Shown in pieces: positions 1 through 9,100 of a stretch of DNA of 64,000 nt (position 1 is the stretch's first letter; each line of letters opens with the position of its first letter). Origin of the DNA: Acidovorax sp. 106 (lineage in GTDB: Bacteria > Pseudomonadota > Gammaproteobacteria > Burkholderiales > Burkholderiaceae_C). The notes below the pieces were generated by a model that did not search any database, was not told the DNA's origin, and saw only the letters and a program-made list of their open reading frames with translations. A program made the translations under genes and the position numbers. The stretch covers positions 1,744,501 through 1,808,500 of the forward strand of contig NZ_RCCC01000001.1 in the NCBI RefSeq assembly GCF_003663825.1. The letters are read 5' to 3'.

Positions 1-305
1 GCAACACCCCCGAATCGGGCTTTGACTGCAGCGGGCTCATTGGCTATGTGTACCGCAACCAGGTGGGCACCGCCCCACCACGCACCGTGGCCCAGCTCAG
101 CGGCTGGGGCCAGGTGATTGACGGCAGCGAGCTGCGCACCGGTGACTTGGTGGTTTTTGGCCGAGGCCGCAACCCATCGCACGCCGGGATCTACGTGGGC
201 GAAGGGCGCTTTGTGCACGCACCGTCCACCGGCGGCACGGTGCGCATGGACCACCTGGAATCCAAATACTGGGCACGGCAAAACGCGGCATTCCGCAGGC
301 CCTGA
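1..305 (+). CDS. NlpC/P60 family cell-wall peptidase, 3' part only
   Basis: The reading frame is open from the left edge, so the N-terminus lies outside the window. About 100 C-terminal residues are visible. They carry the family's catalytic cysteine in FDCSG (codon at 27-29) and the catalytic histidine region SHAGIYVG, followed by a typical FVHAPSTGG strand. Proteins of this family are exported gamma-D-glutamyl-diaminopimelate endopeptidases acting on peptidoglycan. The frame ends with TGA at 303-305. No neighbour in the window shares its strand and spacing closely enough to suggest an operon. The family call is firm; the exact substrate cannot be told from the fragment. Confidence 0.85.
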   Translation, partial: NTPESGFDCSGLIGYVYRNQVGTAPPRTVAQLSGWGQVIDGSELRTGDLVVFGRGRNPSHAGIYVGEGRFVHAPSTGGTVRMDHLESKYWARQNAAFRRP

Positions 306-347
306 TTCTGGTGCGGTGGAACCCGTTTTCCGACGCACCCGTTGCAG

Positions 348-1253
348 CTACTGCCGCCGCGCGCCACTGAAGCGCAGCGCCTTCACCACCAACTGAAAGG
401 CGGGTGAGAGCTGGCGCTTGCTGGGGTAGTACAGATGGTAGCCCGCAAATTTGGGGCACCAGTCCTGCAGCACGCGCACCAGCCGGCCCGCATGGATGTG
501 CTGCATCAACTCGTCCTCCGGCAGGAGCGAAAGGCCAAGCCCCGCCAGCGCTGCGTCCACCTGCGGCGGCGCGGTGTTGAAGATCAGTGGACCATCCACG
601 CGCACGTTCACCTTGCGGCCGCGTTTTTCGAAGTCCCACACATACAGTCCGCCCGACGTTGGCATGCGCTGGTTAATGCACTGGTGCGCGGTCAGGTCGC
701 CTGGCGCCCTGGGGATGGGATGGCGCTGGAAATACTCAGGTGACCCCACTACGGCCATCTGCAGCGGCGGGCCGATGGGGACCGCAATCATGTCGTTGTC
801 GATGGTGTTGCCCATGCGCACGCCCGCGTCAAAACGGTCTGCCACGATGTCGCGAAAGCCATAGTTCATATCGAACTCCAGCTTGATGTCCGGGTACTCG
901 CGCAGAAGCGGCATGAGCTTGGGAAGCAGCACCGTGTGCATCACGTTGTCACCGCAGGTGATGCGTACTGTGCCCGCTGGTTTGTCGCGCAGTTCGGTCA
1001 ATGCGGCCAGCTCGGACTCGATCTCGTCAAAGCGATGGCCGATGGCCTTCATCAGGCGCTCGCCAGCGGTGGTGGGCGCCACGCTGCGCGTGGTGCGCGT
1101 CAGCAGGCGGATCTGCAGGCTTTCCTCCAACCCGCGGATGGCCTGACTCAGTGCGGACTGCGTGACACCCAGGGTACCCGCAGCCTTGGTGAAACTGCCC
1201 TCGCGGGCCACCGTGACGAAGGCCAGCAAATCGTTGAAGTTGCGTCTTGGCAT
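348..1253 (-). CDS. LysR-family transcriptional regulator
   Basis: 301 residues, the usual LysR length. The N-terminal winged helix-turn-helix is plain (FVTVAREGSFTKAAGTLGVTQSALSQAIRGLE is split over residues 12-43), followed by the substrate-binding domain with a type 2 periplasmic-binding fold. ATG at 1253. It is divergent from the hydrolase/MFS operon starting at 1420 across 166 bp that contain a T-N11-A-like inverted repeat, so it probably controls that operon and itself. The inducer is not predictable from sequence. The family is certain; the target is inferred from divergence only. Confidence 0.93.
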   Translation of the reverse strand: MPRRNFNDLLAFVTVAREGSFTKAAGTLGVTQSALSQAIRGLEESLQIRLLTRTTRSVAPTTAGERLMKAIGHRFDEIESELAALTELRDKPAGTVRITCGDNVMHTVLLPKLMPLLREYPDIKLEFDMNYGFRDIVADRFDAGVRMGNTIDNDMIAVPIGPPLQMAVVGSPEYFQRHPIPRAPGDLTAHQCINQRMPTSGGLYVWDFEKRGRKVNVRVDGPLIFNTAPPQVDAALAGLGLSLLPEDELMQHIHAGRLVRVLQDWCPKFAGYHLYYPSKRQLSPAFQLVVKALRFSGARRQ

Positions 1254-1282
1254 GTGCTACCTGTGCCCCGTTTTTTCACCAT

Positions 1283-1300
1283 TTATTAATTGGCTAATAA
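1283..1300. promoter_or_regulatory. Candidate LysR operator
   Basis: The inverted repeat TTATTA-N6-TAATAA lies between the divergent lysR-type gene and the exported hydrolase gene, in an AT-rich patch of an otherwise GC-rich region. It has the interrupted-dyad shape of LysR binding sites. A further AT-rich stretch to 1322 may hold the promoter of the operon at 1420. Inferred from position and symmetry. Confidence 0.5.
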
Positions 1301-1419
1301 GCGCATTAAGTATTCATTATCTAGTCAACACTCGGCCAGATGCGCAAAATTCTTCCACGGTGACCTAGGGACCCTCTGCACAAATCACCGCGCCTTGTAC
1401 AACCCCAGGAGATAGACCC

Positions 1420-2580
1420 ATGAACACGCTTATCGACCGCGCCACTGGCGCACTCCGAGAGCCCGCAGCCAGTGCGGGTGATCGCCGTGAATTCCTCAAG
1501 GCTGCCAGCGCAGGTGTCGCCATCGCAGCTACTTCCGGCACGCTGGCCACGGCCAGCGCATCGGCCCAGACGGCCACCGGTACGAAAGCTGCGGCAAACC
1601 TGCCCAGCGGCGCCTACAACTTCTACATCAGCCGGAGCGTCACGATGCGCCCGGTGCGCTTTCAAAGCCAGTACCAGATGTCAGTGGCGGGCAACCTGTT
1701 TGTGCCCCACAACCTCGACCGTGGCCGCAAGCATGCCGCCCTGGTAGTGGGCCACCCCATGGGCGCCGTCAAAGAGCAAAGCGCCAACCTGTACGCCACC
1801 AAGATGGCAGAGCAGGGCTACGTGACCTTGTCGCTGGACCTGCCTTTTTGGGGCGGCAGCGAGGGCCAGCCGCGCAACGCAGTGTCGCCCGACCTGTATG
1901 CCGAAAGCTTCAGCGCTGCGGTGGATTTTCTCAGCAGCCAGGCCTTCGTCGACCCGCAGCGGATCGGCGCCATTGGCGTGTGCGGCAGCGGCAGCTTTGT
2001 GATCAGCGCCGCCAAGATCGACCCGCGCATGAGGGCCATCGCGACGGTGAGCATGTACGACATGGGCGCTGCCAACCGCCACGCACTGCGCCGCTCACAA
2101 ACGCTGGAGCAGCGCAAGCAGATCATCGCCACCGCTGCGCAGCAGCGCCAGGCAGAGTTCAACGGCGCGCCAGTGCAAACCACCGGCGGCACGGTGCTGG
2201 AACTCACGGCTGACACCCACCCCATCCAGCGCGAGTTCTTTGATTTCTATCGCACGCCGCGCGGCGAGTTCACGCCGCCGGGCGCGTCACCCCGCACGAC
2301 GACGCAGCCCACGCTCACGAGCAATGTCAAGTTCATGAACTTCTACCCGTTCAACGACATCGAGACGATCTCGCCGCGCGCCCTGTTGTTTATCGCCGGC
2401 ACCGAGGCGCATTCGCGCGAGTTCAGCGAAGACGCCTACCAGAAGGCGGCAGAACCCAAGGAGCTGCACTGGGTATCCGGCGCCGGCCACGTGGACCTGT
2501 ACGACCGGGTGACGCTGATCCCGTGGGACAAGCTCACGGCATTCTTCGGCAAGCACCTGGTGGCTGCGAGCGCCGGGTGA
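1420..2580 (+). CDS. Tat-exported alpha/beta hydrolase (dienelactone-hydrolase-like)
   Basis: 386 residues. The N-terminus has a twin-arginine signal (DRREFLKAASAGVAIAA) ending near ASAQ, so a folded product is probably exported to the periplasm. The mature part is an alpha/beta hydrolase: a VVGHPMGAVKEQ oxyanion segment, a nucleophile elbow G-V-C-G-S, and a late histidine in SGAGHVDLYD. The elbow places cysteine at the nucleophile position, as in dienelactone hydrolases; serine in the next turn is an alternative. RBS-like AGGAG lies upstream of ATG 1420. It heads an operon with the MFS exporter (4-bp overlap) and two cyclophilin-like genes, divergent from the LysR regulator. The substrate is unknown. 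Confidence 0.82.
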   Translation: MNTLIDRATGALREPAASAGDRREFLKAASAGVAIAATSGTLATASASAQTATGTKAAANLPSGAYNFYISRSVTMRPVRFQSQYQMSVAGNLFVPHNLDRGRKHAALVVGHPMGAVKEQSANLYATKMAEQGYVTLSLDLPFWGGSEGQPRNAVSPDLYAESFSAAVDFLSSQAFVDPQRIGAIGVCGSGSFVISAAKIDPRMRAIATVSMYDMGAANRHALRRSQTLEQRKQIIATAAQQRQAEFNGAPVQTTGGTVLELTADTHPIQREFFDFYRTPRGEFTPPGASPRTTTQPTLTSNVKFMNFYPFNDIETISPRALLFIAGTEAHSREFSEDAYQKAAEPKELHWVSGAGHVDLYDRVTLIPWDKLTAFFGKHLVAASAG

Positions 2581-3830
2581 CAGAGCGGAAAGCCCTCCAA
2601 GCGGCCCCCGGTCTCGGCGCATGCGACACCCCACTGCAGGCTGAGCCAGGGGCACGCCAAGAGCATTGGGGAGGCGTCTTTGCGATGTCGTTGTGCGTAT
2701 TCGCACTGATCGCATCCGAGTTCATGCCGGTGAGCCTGCTCACCCCGCTGGCGTTTGACTTGAAGATCACCGAGGGCATAGCGGGCCGCGGCATCGCCAT
2801 CTCAGGCGCCTTCGCAGTGGTCACCAGCCTTGGCATCGCGACCGTGGCCGCCCGGGTGCGCCGCAAGACCCTGCTGCTGGCGCTGACCGCGCTGATGTGC
2901 GTATCAGGCTTCGTGGTGGCCATCGCAGACACCTATGCCACCTATATGTCCGGGCGCGCGCTGATTGGCGTGGTGGTTGGCGGCTTCTGGTCGATGTCGG
3001 CCGCAACCGCGATGCAGCTGGTAGCCCCAGCTCACGTGCCGCGTGCACTGGCCATCTTCAACGGCGGCAACGCCTTGGCCACCGTGATTGCGGCGCCGCT
3101 TGGCAGTTACCTCGCATCCGTCGTCGGCTGGCGCGGCGCGTTCTTCAGCCTGGTTCCCATCGCAGTCATCGCGTATGTGTGGCTGTGGTTCAGCCTGCCG
3201 GACATGGAGATCCGACAGCGTGAGGCGGGCTCCAGCGCTTCGGTGTGGGCGCTGCTCCAGCGCAAGCGTGTGTTGCTGGGCATGCTGGCGGCGGGGGTGT
3301 TCTTCATGGGGCAATTTGCACTGTTCACGTATCTGCGGCCCTTTCTGGAAACGGTGACGCAGGTTGACGCCACCACGCTGTCGCTGGTGCTGTTGGTCAT
3401 CGGGGTGTCGGGTCTGGCTGGTACGGCGGCGATCGGGTGGTTTTTGAGGAAGCGCTTTTACGGAACGCTTGCGATCATTCCGGCCGTGATGGCATCGATT
3501 GCACTGGCGCTGACCGCAGCGGGCCCGTCGGTAGCAACCACCACCGCGCTGCTAGCGTTATGGGGCCTGGTGGCCACAGCCGCCCCGGTGGGCTGGTGGA
3601 GTTGGATCGCCCGCAGCCTGCCGCACGATGCTGAAGCCGGCGGCGGCCTGATGGTGGCGGTGGTGCAGGTGTCGATTGCGCTAGGTGCCACTGTTGGTGG
3701 CGTACTCTTCGATACGAACGGGTACCCCAGCGTGTTTGCCTTGAGTGCCGGGTTGCTGCTGCTCAGCGGATTTCTGGTAGGCCTGACGGCGCGCGCTGAC
3801 CGCACCACTGCGATAGGACACACGACATGA
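2577..3830 (+). CDS. MFS transporter (drug/sugar efflux type)
   Basis: GTG at 2577 overlaps the hydrolase stop (GTGA). This start is preferred over ATG 2685 because the conserved first membrane segment (HWGGVFAMSLCVFALIASEF) begins before that ATG. The protein is about 417 residues with twelve hydrophobic segments. Motif A-like loops and SEFMPVSLLTP resemble the arabinose-efflux/YdhP group of the DHA1 family, which exports small organic molecules by proton antiport. Its stop overlaps the next gene by 4 bp, so translation of the operon is coupled. The exported compound is unknown. Confidence 0.87.
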   Translation: MTERKALQAAPGLGACDTPLQAEPGARQEHWGGVFAMSLCVFALIASEFMPVSLLTPLAFDLKITEGIAGRGIAISGAFAVVTSLGIATVAARVRRKTLLLALTALMCVSGFVVAIADTYATYMSGRALIGVVVGGFWSMSAATAMQLVAPAHVPRALAIFNGGNALATVIAAPLGSYLASVVGWRGAFFSLVPIAVIAYVWLWFSLPDMEIRQREAGSSASVWALLQRKRVLLGMLAAGVFFMGQFALFTYLRPFLETVTQVDATTLSLVLLVIGVSGLAGTAAIGWFLRKRFYGTLAIIPAVMASIALALTAAGPSVATTTALLALWGLVATAAPVGWWSWIARSLPHDAEAGGGLMVAVVQVSIALGATVGGVLFDTNGYPSVFALSAGLLLLSGFLVGLTARADRTTAIGHTT

Positions 3831-4348
3831 CCTGTTTCACAGCTATCCCAATCTTCACGCCCGTTGCCTGCCACATCCACGCACGCGTTCGCCGCACTGC
3901 ACTGGCGGGGATGGGTCTTTGGGCCATGGCCGCGATCGCGTTCTCGAGCACAGCCCACGCGCAGCCAGCGACCAGCCCGGCGGCCCAAACCCAGCCACCC
4001 AGCCGCGCGTGGATGACCATCGGCCAGCGCCGCTTTGGCATCACGCTGGCGGATACGGCAGCGGCACGGGCGTTTGCAGCGGCCATGCCGCTGTCGCTGG
4101 AGATGGCCGATCTCAATGGCAATGAAAAACACGCCGATCTGCGCGAACCGCTGCCCGCCAGCGCCGCGCGGCTGGGCACCATCCGCAGCGGCGACCTGCT
4201 TTTGTACGGCACCCGGACCGTGGTGATCTTCTACGCCACCTTCGACTCGTCCTATTCCTACACCCGCCTGGGCCAGGTGGACAATCCCGCTGCCCTCACG
4301 CAAGCACTGGGCACGCAAGGCGTGCGCGTCACGTTCTCGCTGCAGTAG
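3827..4348 (+). CDS. Exported cyclophilin-like fold protein
   Basis: 173 residues with a signal peptide ending near AHAQPA. The mature domain (about residues 62-172; starts WMTIGQRRFGITLAD, contains SLEMADLNGNEKHADL, ends RVTFSL) matches the small bacterial cyclophilin-like family (PF18050), which has the cyclophilin barrel but usually lacks the prolyl-isomerase active site. Its ATG overlaps the MFS stop by 4 bp. A second, leaderless copy of the same domain follows at 4410, giving an exported and a cytoplasmic paralogue side by side. The function of the family is not established. Confidence 0.75.
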   Translation: MTCFTAIPIFTPVACHIHARVRRTALAGMGLWAMAAIAFSSTAHAQPATSPAAQTQPPSRAWMTIGQRRFGITLADTAAARAFAAAMPLSLEMADLNGNEKHADLREPLPASAARLGTIRSGDLLLYGTRTVVIFYATFDSSYSYTRLGQVDNPAALTQALGTQGVRVTFSLQ

Positions 4349-4409
4349 GCGGGCTCTTGTACCTCCAAACATGCCAACGCACTCAGTACCTCGACAGGAG
4401 ATGCAGTTC

Positions 4410-4775
4410 ATGAAAATTGAGTTCCGCGTGGACAGCAGGGTGATCGCGCTGGGGGAACTGGAGGACAACGCCACGGCGCGAGATTTTGCGACGCTGCTGC
4501 CGGTATCGCTGAGGCTGGTGGACTACGACGCCACCGAGAAGATTGCAGACTTGCCGCGAGCGCTGACCACGGCCAAGGAAGCGCAGGTGTGGACACCGGT
4601 AGCGGGCGATATAAGCTTCTACGCGCCATGGGGCAATCTCGCCATTTTTTACCGGGACGGTGTGGCGTCGGAAGGCCTCGTGCTACTGGGCCGCCTGGTA
4701 TCTGGCACACAGGCCTTGCAACGCCCGGGCCCGCTCAACGTCAGGATCTCCCTGGCGCAGCCGCCCCACGCATGA
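4410..4775 (+). CDS. Cytoplasmic cyclophilin-like protein
   Basis: 121 residues from ATG 4410, chosen because an AGGAG ribosome-binding site lies at 4394-4398; the in-frame ATGs at 4371 and 4401 are too early or too close. It has the same domain order as the gene before it (SLRLVDYDATEKIADLPRAL ... GDISFYAPWGNLAIFY) but no signal peptide. It probably belongs to the same operon, 61 bp after its paralogue. No catalytic role can be assigned. Confidence 0.72.
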   Translation: MKIEFRVDSRVIALGELEDNATARDFATLLPVSLRLVDYDATEKIADLPRALTTAKEAQVWTPVAGDISFYAPWGNLAIFYRDGVASEGLVLLGRLVSGTQALQRPGPLNVRISLAQPPHA

Positions 4776-4811
4776 CGCTGCGCGACTCGCGCGCCGGCTG
4801 AAAGGCTGCAG

Positions 4812-5948
4812 ATGGCCGCCGCTGCGACAATCGGGGCCACCATGACCCACGCACACCACTCCGCAAACCCCATCTCCACCCACGACACCACGCGTATTGA
4901 TGACACGCGCATCAAGGCCGTGCGCCCGCTCATTACGCCCGCACTGTTGCAGGAATGGTTGCCCACACCGGACGCAGCGCAGACGCTGGTCGAAACCAGC
5001 CGCGCCGCGATTTCCCGCATCCTGCATGGGCAGGACGACCGGCTCATCGTGGTGGTGGGGCCGTGCTCCATCCATGACCACGCACAGGCGATGGAATACG
5101 CGCACCAGCTCAAGGTGCAGGCAGATGCACTGCAGGACGACCTGCTCATCGTGATGCGCGTGTACTTTGAAAAGCCCCGCACCACCGTCGGCTGGAAGGG
5201 CTACATCAACGACCCGCACCTGGATGGCAGCTTTGCCATCAACGAAGGGCTGGAGCTGGCGCGCAAGCTGCTGCTGGACGTGCTGGCCACCGGGCTGCCC
5301 GTGGGCACAGAATTTTTGGACCTGCTCTCGCCACAATTCATCAGCGACCTGGTGAGCTGGGGAGCCATTGGTGCGCGCACCACCGAGAGCCAAAGCCACC
5401 GCCAGCTGGCCAGCGGGCTGTCATGCCCCGTCGGCTTCAAGAACGGCACCGATGGCGGCGTGAAGGTGGCCAGCGACGCCATCCAGGCCGCACAGGCGGC
5501 GCACGCCTTCATGGGCATGACCAAGATGGGCCAGGCCGCGATTTTTGAAACGCGTGGCAACCAGGATTGCCACGTGATTCTGCGCGGCGGCAAGCAGCCC
5601 AACTACAGCACTTCCGATGTGGATGCCACCTGCACCGTGCTCAAGGCCGCAGGCCTGCGCGAGCAAGTGATGATCGACGTGAGCCACGCCAACAGCAGCA
5701 AGCAACACCAGCGCCAGATCACCGTGGCAGCCGAGGTGGCCCAACAGATTGCAGCGGGCGACGCGCGCATCACGGGTCTGATGATCGAGAGCCACCTGCA
5801 AGAGGGCCGCCAAGACATCGTGCCTGGGCAAGCGCTGCAAAAAGGCGTTTCGGTGACCGACGCCTGCATCAGCATGGCGCAGACGGTGCCCGTGCTGCAG
5901 GGCCTGGCGGCATCGGTGCGTGCGCGCCGGGCGCTGCGCAAGGCATAA
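4812..5948 (+). CDS. aroG: 3-deoxy-7-phosphoheptulonate (DAHP) synthase, class I
   Basis: 378 residues. It condenses phosphoenolpyruvate and erythrose 4-phosphate, the first step of the shikimate pathway. Class I (AroF/G/H) signatures are complete: VVVGPCSIHD, RVYFEKPRTTVGWKGY, GTEFLDLLSPQ, IGARTTESQSHRQLASGL, CHVILRGG, MIDVSHANSSK and the IESHL region that ends the barrel. ATG 4812 has an AAAGG site 6 bp upstream; ATG 4842 is a possible shorter start. It stands alone after the LysR-linked operon. Which aromatic amino acid inhibits it cannot be read from the sequence, so the AroG name rather than AroF or AroH is tentative. Confidence 0.93.
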   Translation: MAAAATIGATMTHAHHSANPISTHDTTRIDDTRIKAVRPLITPALLQEWLPTPDAAQTLVETSRAAISRILHGQDDRLIVVVGPCSIHDHAQAMEYAHQLKVQADALQDDLLIVMRVYFEKPRTTVGWKGYINDPHLDGSFAINEGLELARKLLLDVLATGLPVGTEFLDLLSPQFISDLVSWGAIGARTTESQSHRQLASGLSCPVGFKNGTDGGVKVASDAIQAAQAAHAFMGMTKMGQAAIFETRGNQDCHVILRGGKQPNYSTSDVDATCTVLKAAGLREQVMIDVSHANSSKQHQRQITVAAEVAQQIAAGDARITGLMIESHLQEGRQDIVPGQALQKGVSVTDACISMAQTVPVLQGLAASVRARRALRKA

Positions 5949-6103
5949 ACCCCAGCCCAATTGGCATGGCGGGGACGCGCTGTCACCACAGCGTCACGGT
6001 GTAGCATTGACCGCCATTTATCCCCTCATTCCATGTCGGTGACTTTGCCCCACAGCCCCCAGCCAGTGCACTGCAGCCTCCCGCCACGGGGGGCCGTGTG
6101 AGC

Positions 6104-9100
6104 ATGGCTGGGCCGGTGCTATCGCCAGCAGAGTCCAAAAGGCTGCAGGCATTGCAGACCTATGCCATTTTGGACACCCCGCAAGAGGCGTCCTTCGACC
6201 AACTGGCCACCCTGGCCACATGGCTGTGCGATGCGCCCATGGCGGTGGTCAACTTTCTGGATGCTGGGCGGCAGTGGTTCAAGGCATCGGTGGGCGTGCC
6301 CCTGCGCGAGACACCGCGCTCGATCGCTTTTTGCGACCACGCATTGCTTACCCCCGAGGTGCCGACCGTGGTGGAAGACGCAACGCTGCACCCGCTATTT
6401 GCCACCAATCCGCTGGTGGTAGGCGAGCCCCACATCCGGTTTTACGCGTGCATTCCCCTGGTCACGGCCGAGGGCCATGCCTTGGGAACGCTGGCGGTGA
6501 TGGATACCCGCAGCCGTGGCCTGAGCGGTGAATCCCTTCAGGCATTGCAGATGCTGGCGCGCCAGACCATGGACCAGCTGGAGCTGCGCCGACAAAAGCA
6601 CCTGCTGGGCCAGATGCTGCAAGAGCGCGACCAGATGCATGCCACCTTGCGCCTGCAAGGCCAGGCACTGGAGGCCGCAGGCCGGGTGGCACGCCTGGGC
6701 GGCTGGATTGTGGAGTTACCCCACCAGCAGCTGACCTTGTCGCCTGAGATGGCGAAAGCCTTTGGCTTCACACAGGCCATCCCCACGCTGACCCAAGTGC
6801 TGGCGGCCTACACGCCCCCTTACCGCGAACGCATGTTGGCGGCATGGCATGCGTGCATGCATGCGGGCACGTCCATCAACGAGGTCGCTGAGATGGTGAG
6901 CCCCCAGGGCCAACTGCTGTGGGTGCGCACGGCAGGGCATGCGGTGCGCAACGCCCAGGGGCAGATCCTTCGCATCCAGGGGGCTTTTCAGGATGTGTCT
7001 GTACAACACCAGGCCGAGATGCAAGCCCAGCGCAACGCCCGCCACCATGCCGATTTGCTGCAGGTACAGCAGCAGATCTCGTCGCTGGACATGGCACTGC
7101 CCGATGCCCTGAAGCTGGTGGCCTATACGGTGCAGCAGCAAACCGGCGCGCGCGGCGCCATGATCGAGCTGCTGGAGGCAGAGCAGCTGGTAGCCAAGGC
7201 CTCGGTGGGCGATATGGTGCGGCCCGAAGGCAACCTGCTGTCGGTGCACGACAGCATCTTGTGGCCCGCGCTTCACAAGGGCCGCACCGTGTGGTGCAAC
7301 GACACCCTGGCCGCAGGATGGGACATGGCCTCCATGCCCCACCGCTTTGGCGTGCGCTCGGTGATGGCAGCGCCTTTGCGGGCGGGCAACAGCATCGTGG
7401 GTTCCTTGAAAGTCACCTCAGACCTGCCCGAGGCCTTTTCTCGCAGCGATGTGGACCGGCTGGAAATATTGACGGAAGCGCTGGGCACCACCGTACAGCT
7501 GCGGCATGTGGCGAGCCAGTTGCAGGCCTCGGCCCAACAGTACCGCCTCATGTTCAACGAACACCCGCACCCCATGTGGGTGTATGAGCGCGCCAGCCTG
7601 CGCCTGCTGGCGGTGAACCAGGCCATGCTCTTGCAGTACGGCTATACCGAGGTGGAAATGCTGCAGATGCACCTGCTGGACCTGTGGCCCCCCAGCAAGC
7701 ATGAAACCGTGCGCGCCGCAGTGCAATCGATCAGCCCCGAGCGTCGGCATGTGCCCGCCATTTGCCCGCAGGTGCGCAAGGATGGCAGCCTGTTTGATGT
7801 AGAAATAACGGCAGGCAGCATTAGCTTCAATGGCGTGGCCGCACGGCAGGTGCTGGCCATCGACATCACCGAGCGGCTGCAATCCGAGCGCGAGATTGCC
7901 CGCATGGCCCGCGCGCAAAAGCTGCTGAGCGCCTGCAACGAAACCCTGGTGCGAGCCACCTCCGAATCGGCCCTGCTGCAGGCCATTTGCCAGATTGCGG
8001 TGGACATTGGCGGCTACCGCATGGGCTGGGTGGGTTTGGCGCAGGACGACGAGCACAAGACCATTGCCCAAGTGGCGTATGCAGGCCACAGCCAGGGCTA
8101 TCTGAAAAAGCTGCACCTGAGCTGGGACGCGCAAAGCCCCCACGGACAAGGCCCTGCAGGGCGGGCCGTGCGCACAGGTGAGCCTGTCATCGTGCACGAC
8201 ATCCGCAACAGCAATGATTTCGGCGAATGGACCCAGCGCATGCTGGACAACGGCTTTCACGGCATCGTTTGCCTGCCGCTGCGCGGGCCAAGCCGCGTCT
8301 TTGGCTTGCTGTACCTGTACGCGCCTGACATCCTGCACATCAGCGCCCAAGAAGTTGCGTTGCTGCAAGAACTGGCCAACGACCTGGCCTTTGGCATCAA
8401 CAGCCTGCGCGCACACCAGGCACAGCAGCGCATGCTGGACTCGGTCATCAAGGTGGCGGCAGCAGTGTCTGCAAGCACCGGCACTGAATTTTTTGTGCAG
8501 CTGGCACGTAACATGGCAGAGGCCCTGGGCGCTCAGGTGGGATGCCTGATCCGCATGTCCGCCTCATCGACTGGCAACCCCCCACGGGCCATCAACATGG
8601 CCACCGTGATCGACGGGCAGGTACAACCGCCGTTTGACTTGCCACTGGACGACACCCCCAGCATGCACCTGCTCACCCAGCGCCAGTACGTGGTGGCCGA
8701 CCAAGTGCTGCAGCAGTACCCGCGCTCGCCCCTGGGCAGCAAGATCAACGCCCGCGCCTATGCAGGCCAGCAGCTTTGCAGTGCAGACGGGGAGGTGATC
8801 GGCGCTATCTTTGTACTGTTCAGGCAGCCACTGGCAGATCCGGACTTCGTCACCTCCACCCTGCAGATTTTTGCGGGACGTGCTTCGGCCGAGATCGAGC
8901 GCCAGACGGCCGACGCCCGCATCCGCCACCAGGCCTCGCTGCTCGATAAGGCACAAGACGCCATCCTGGTGCGCGACCTGGACCACCGCATCATTTACTG
9001 GAACAAAAGCGCCGAGCGCATGTATGGCTGGACCCAGCTGCAGGTGCTCGGGCAACCGGTGCAAACGCTGCTGTACGAAGACCCCACGCCGTTTCTGCGG

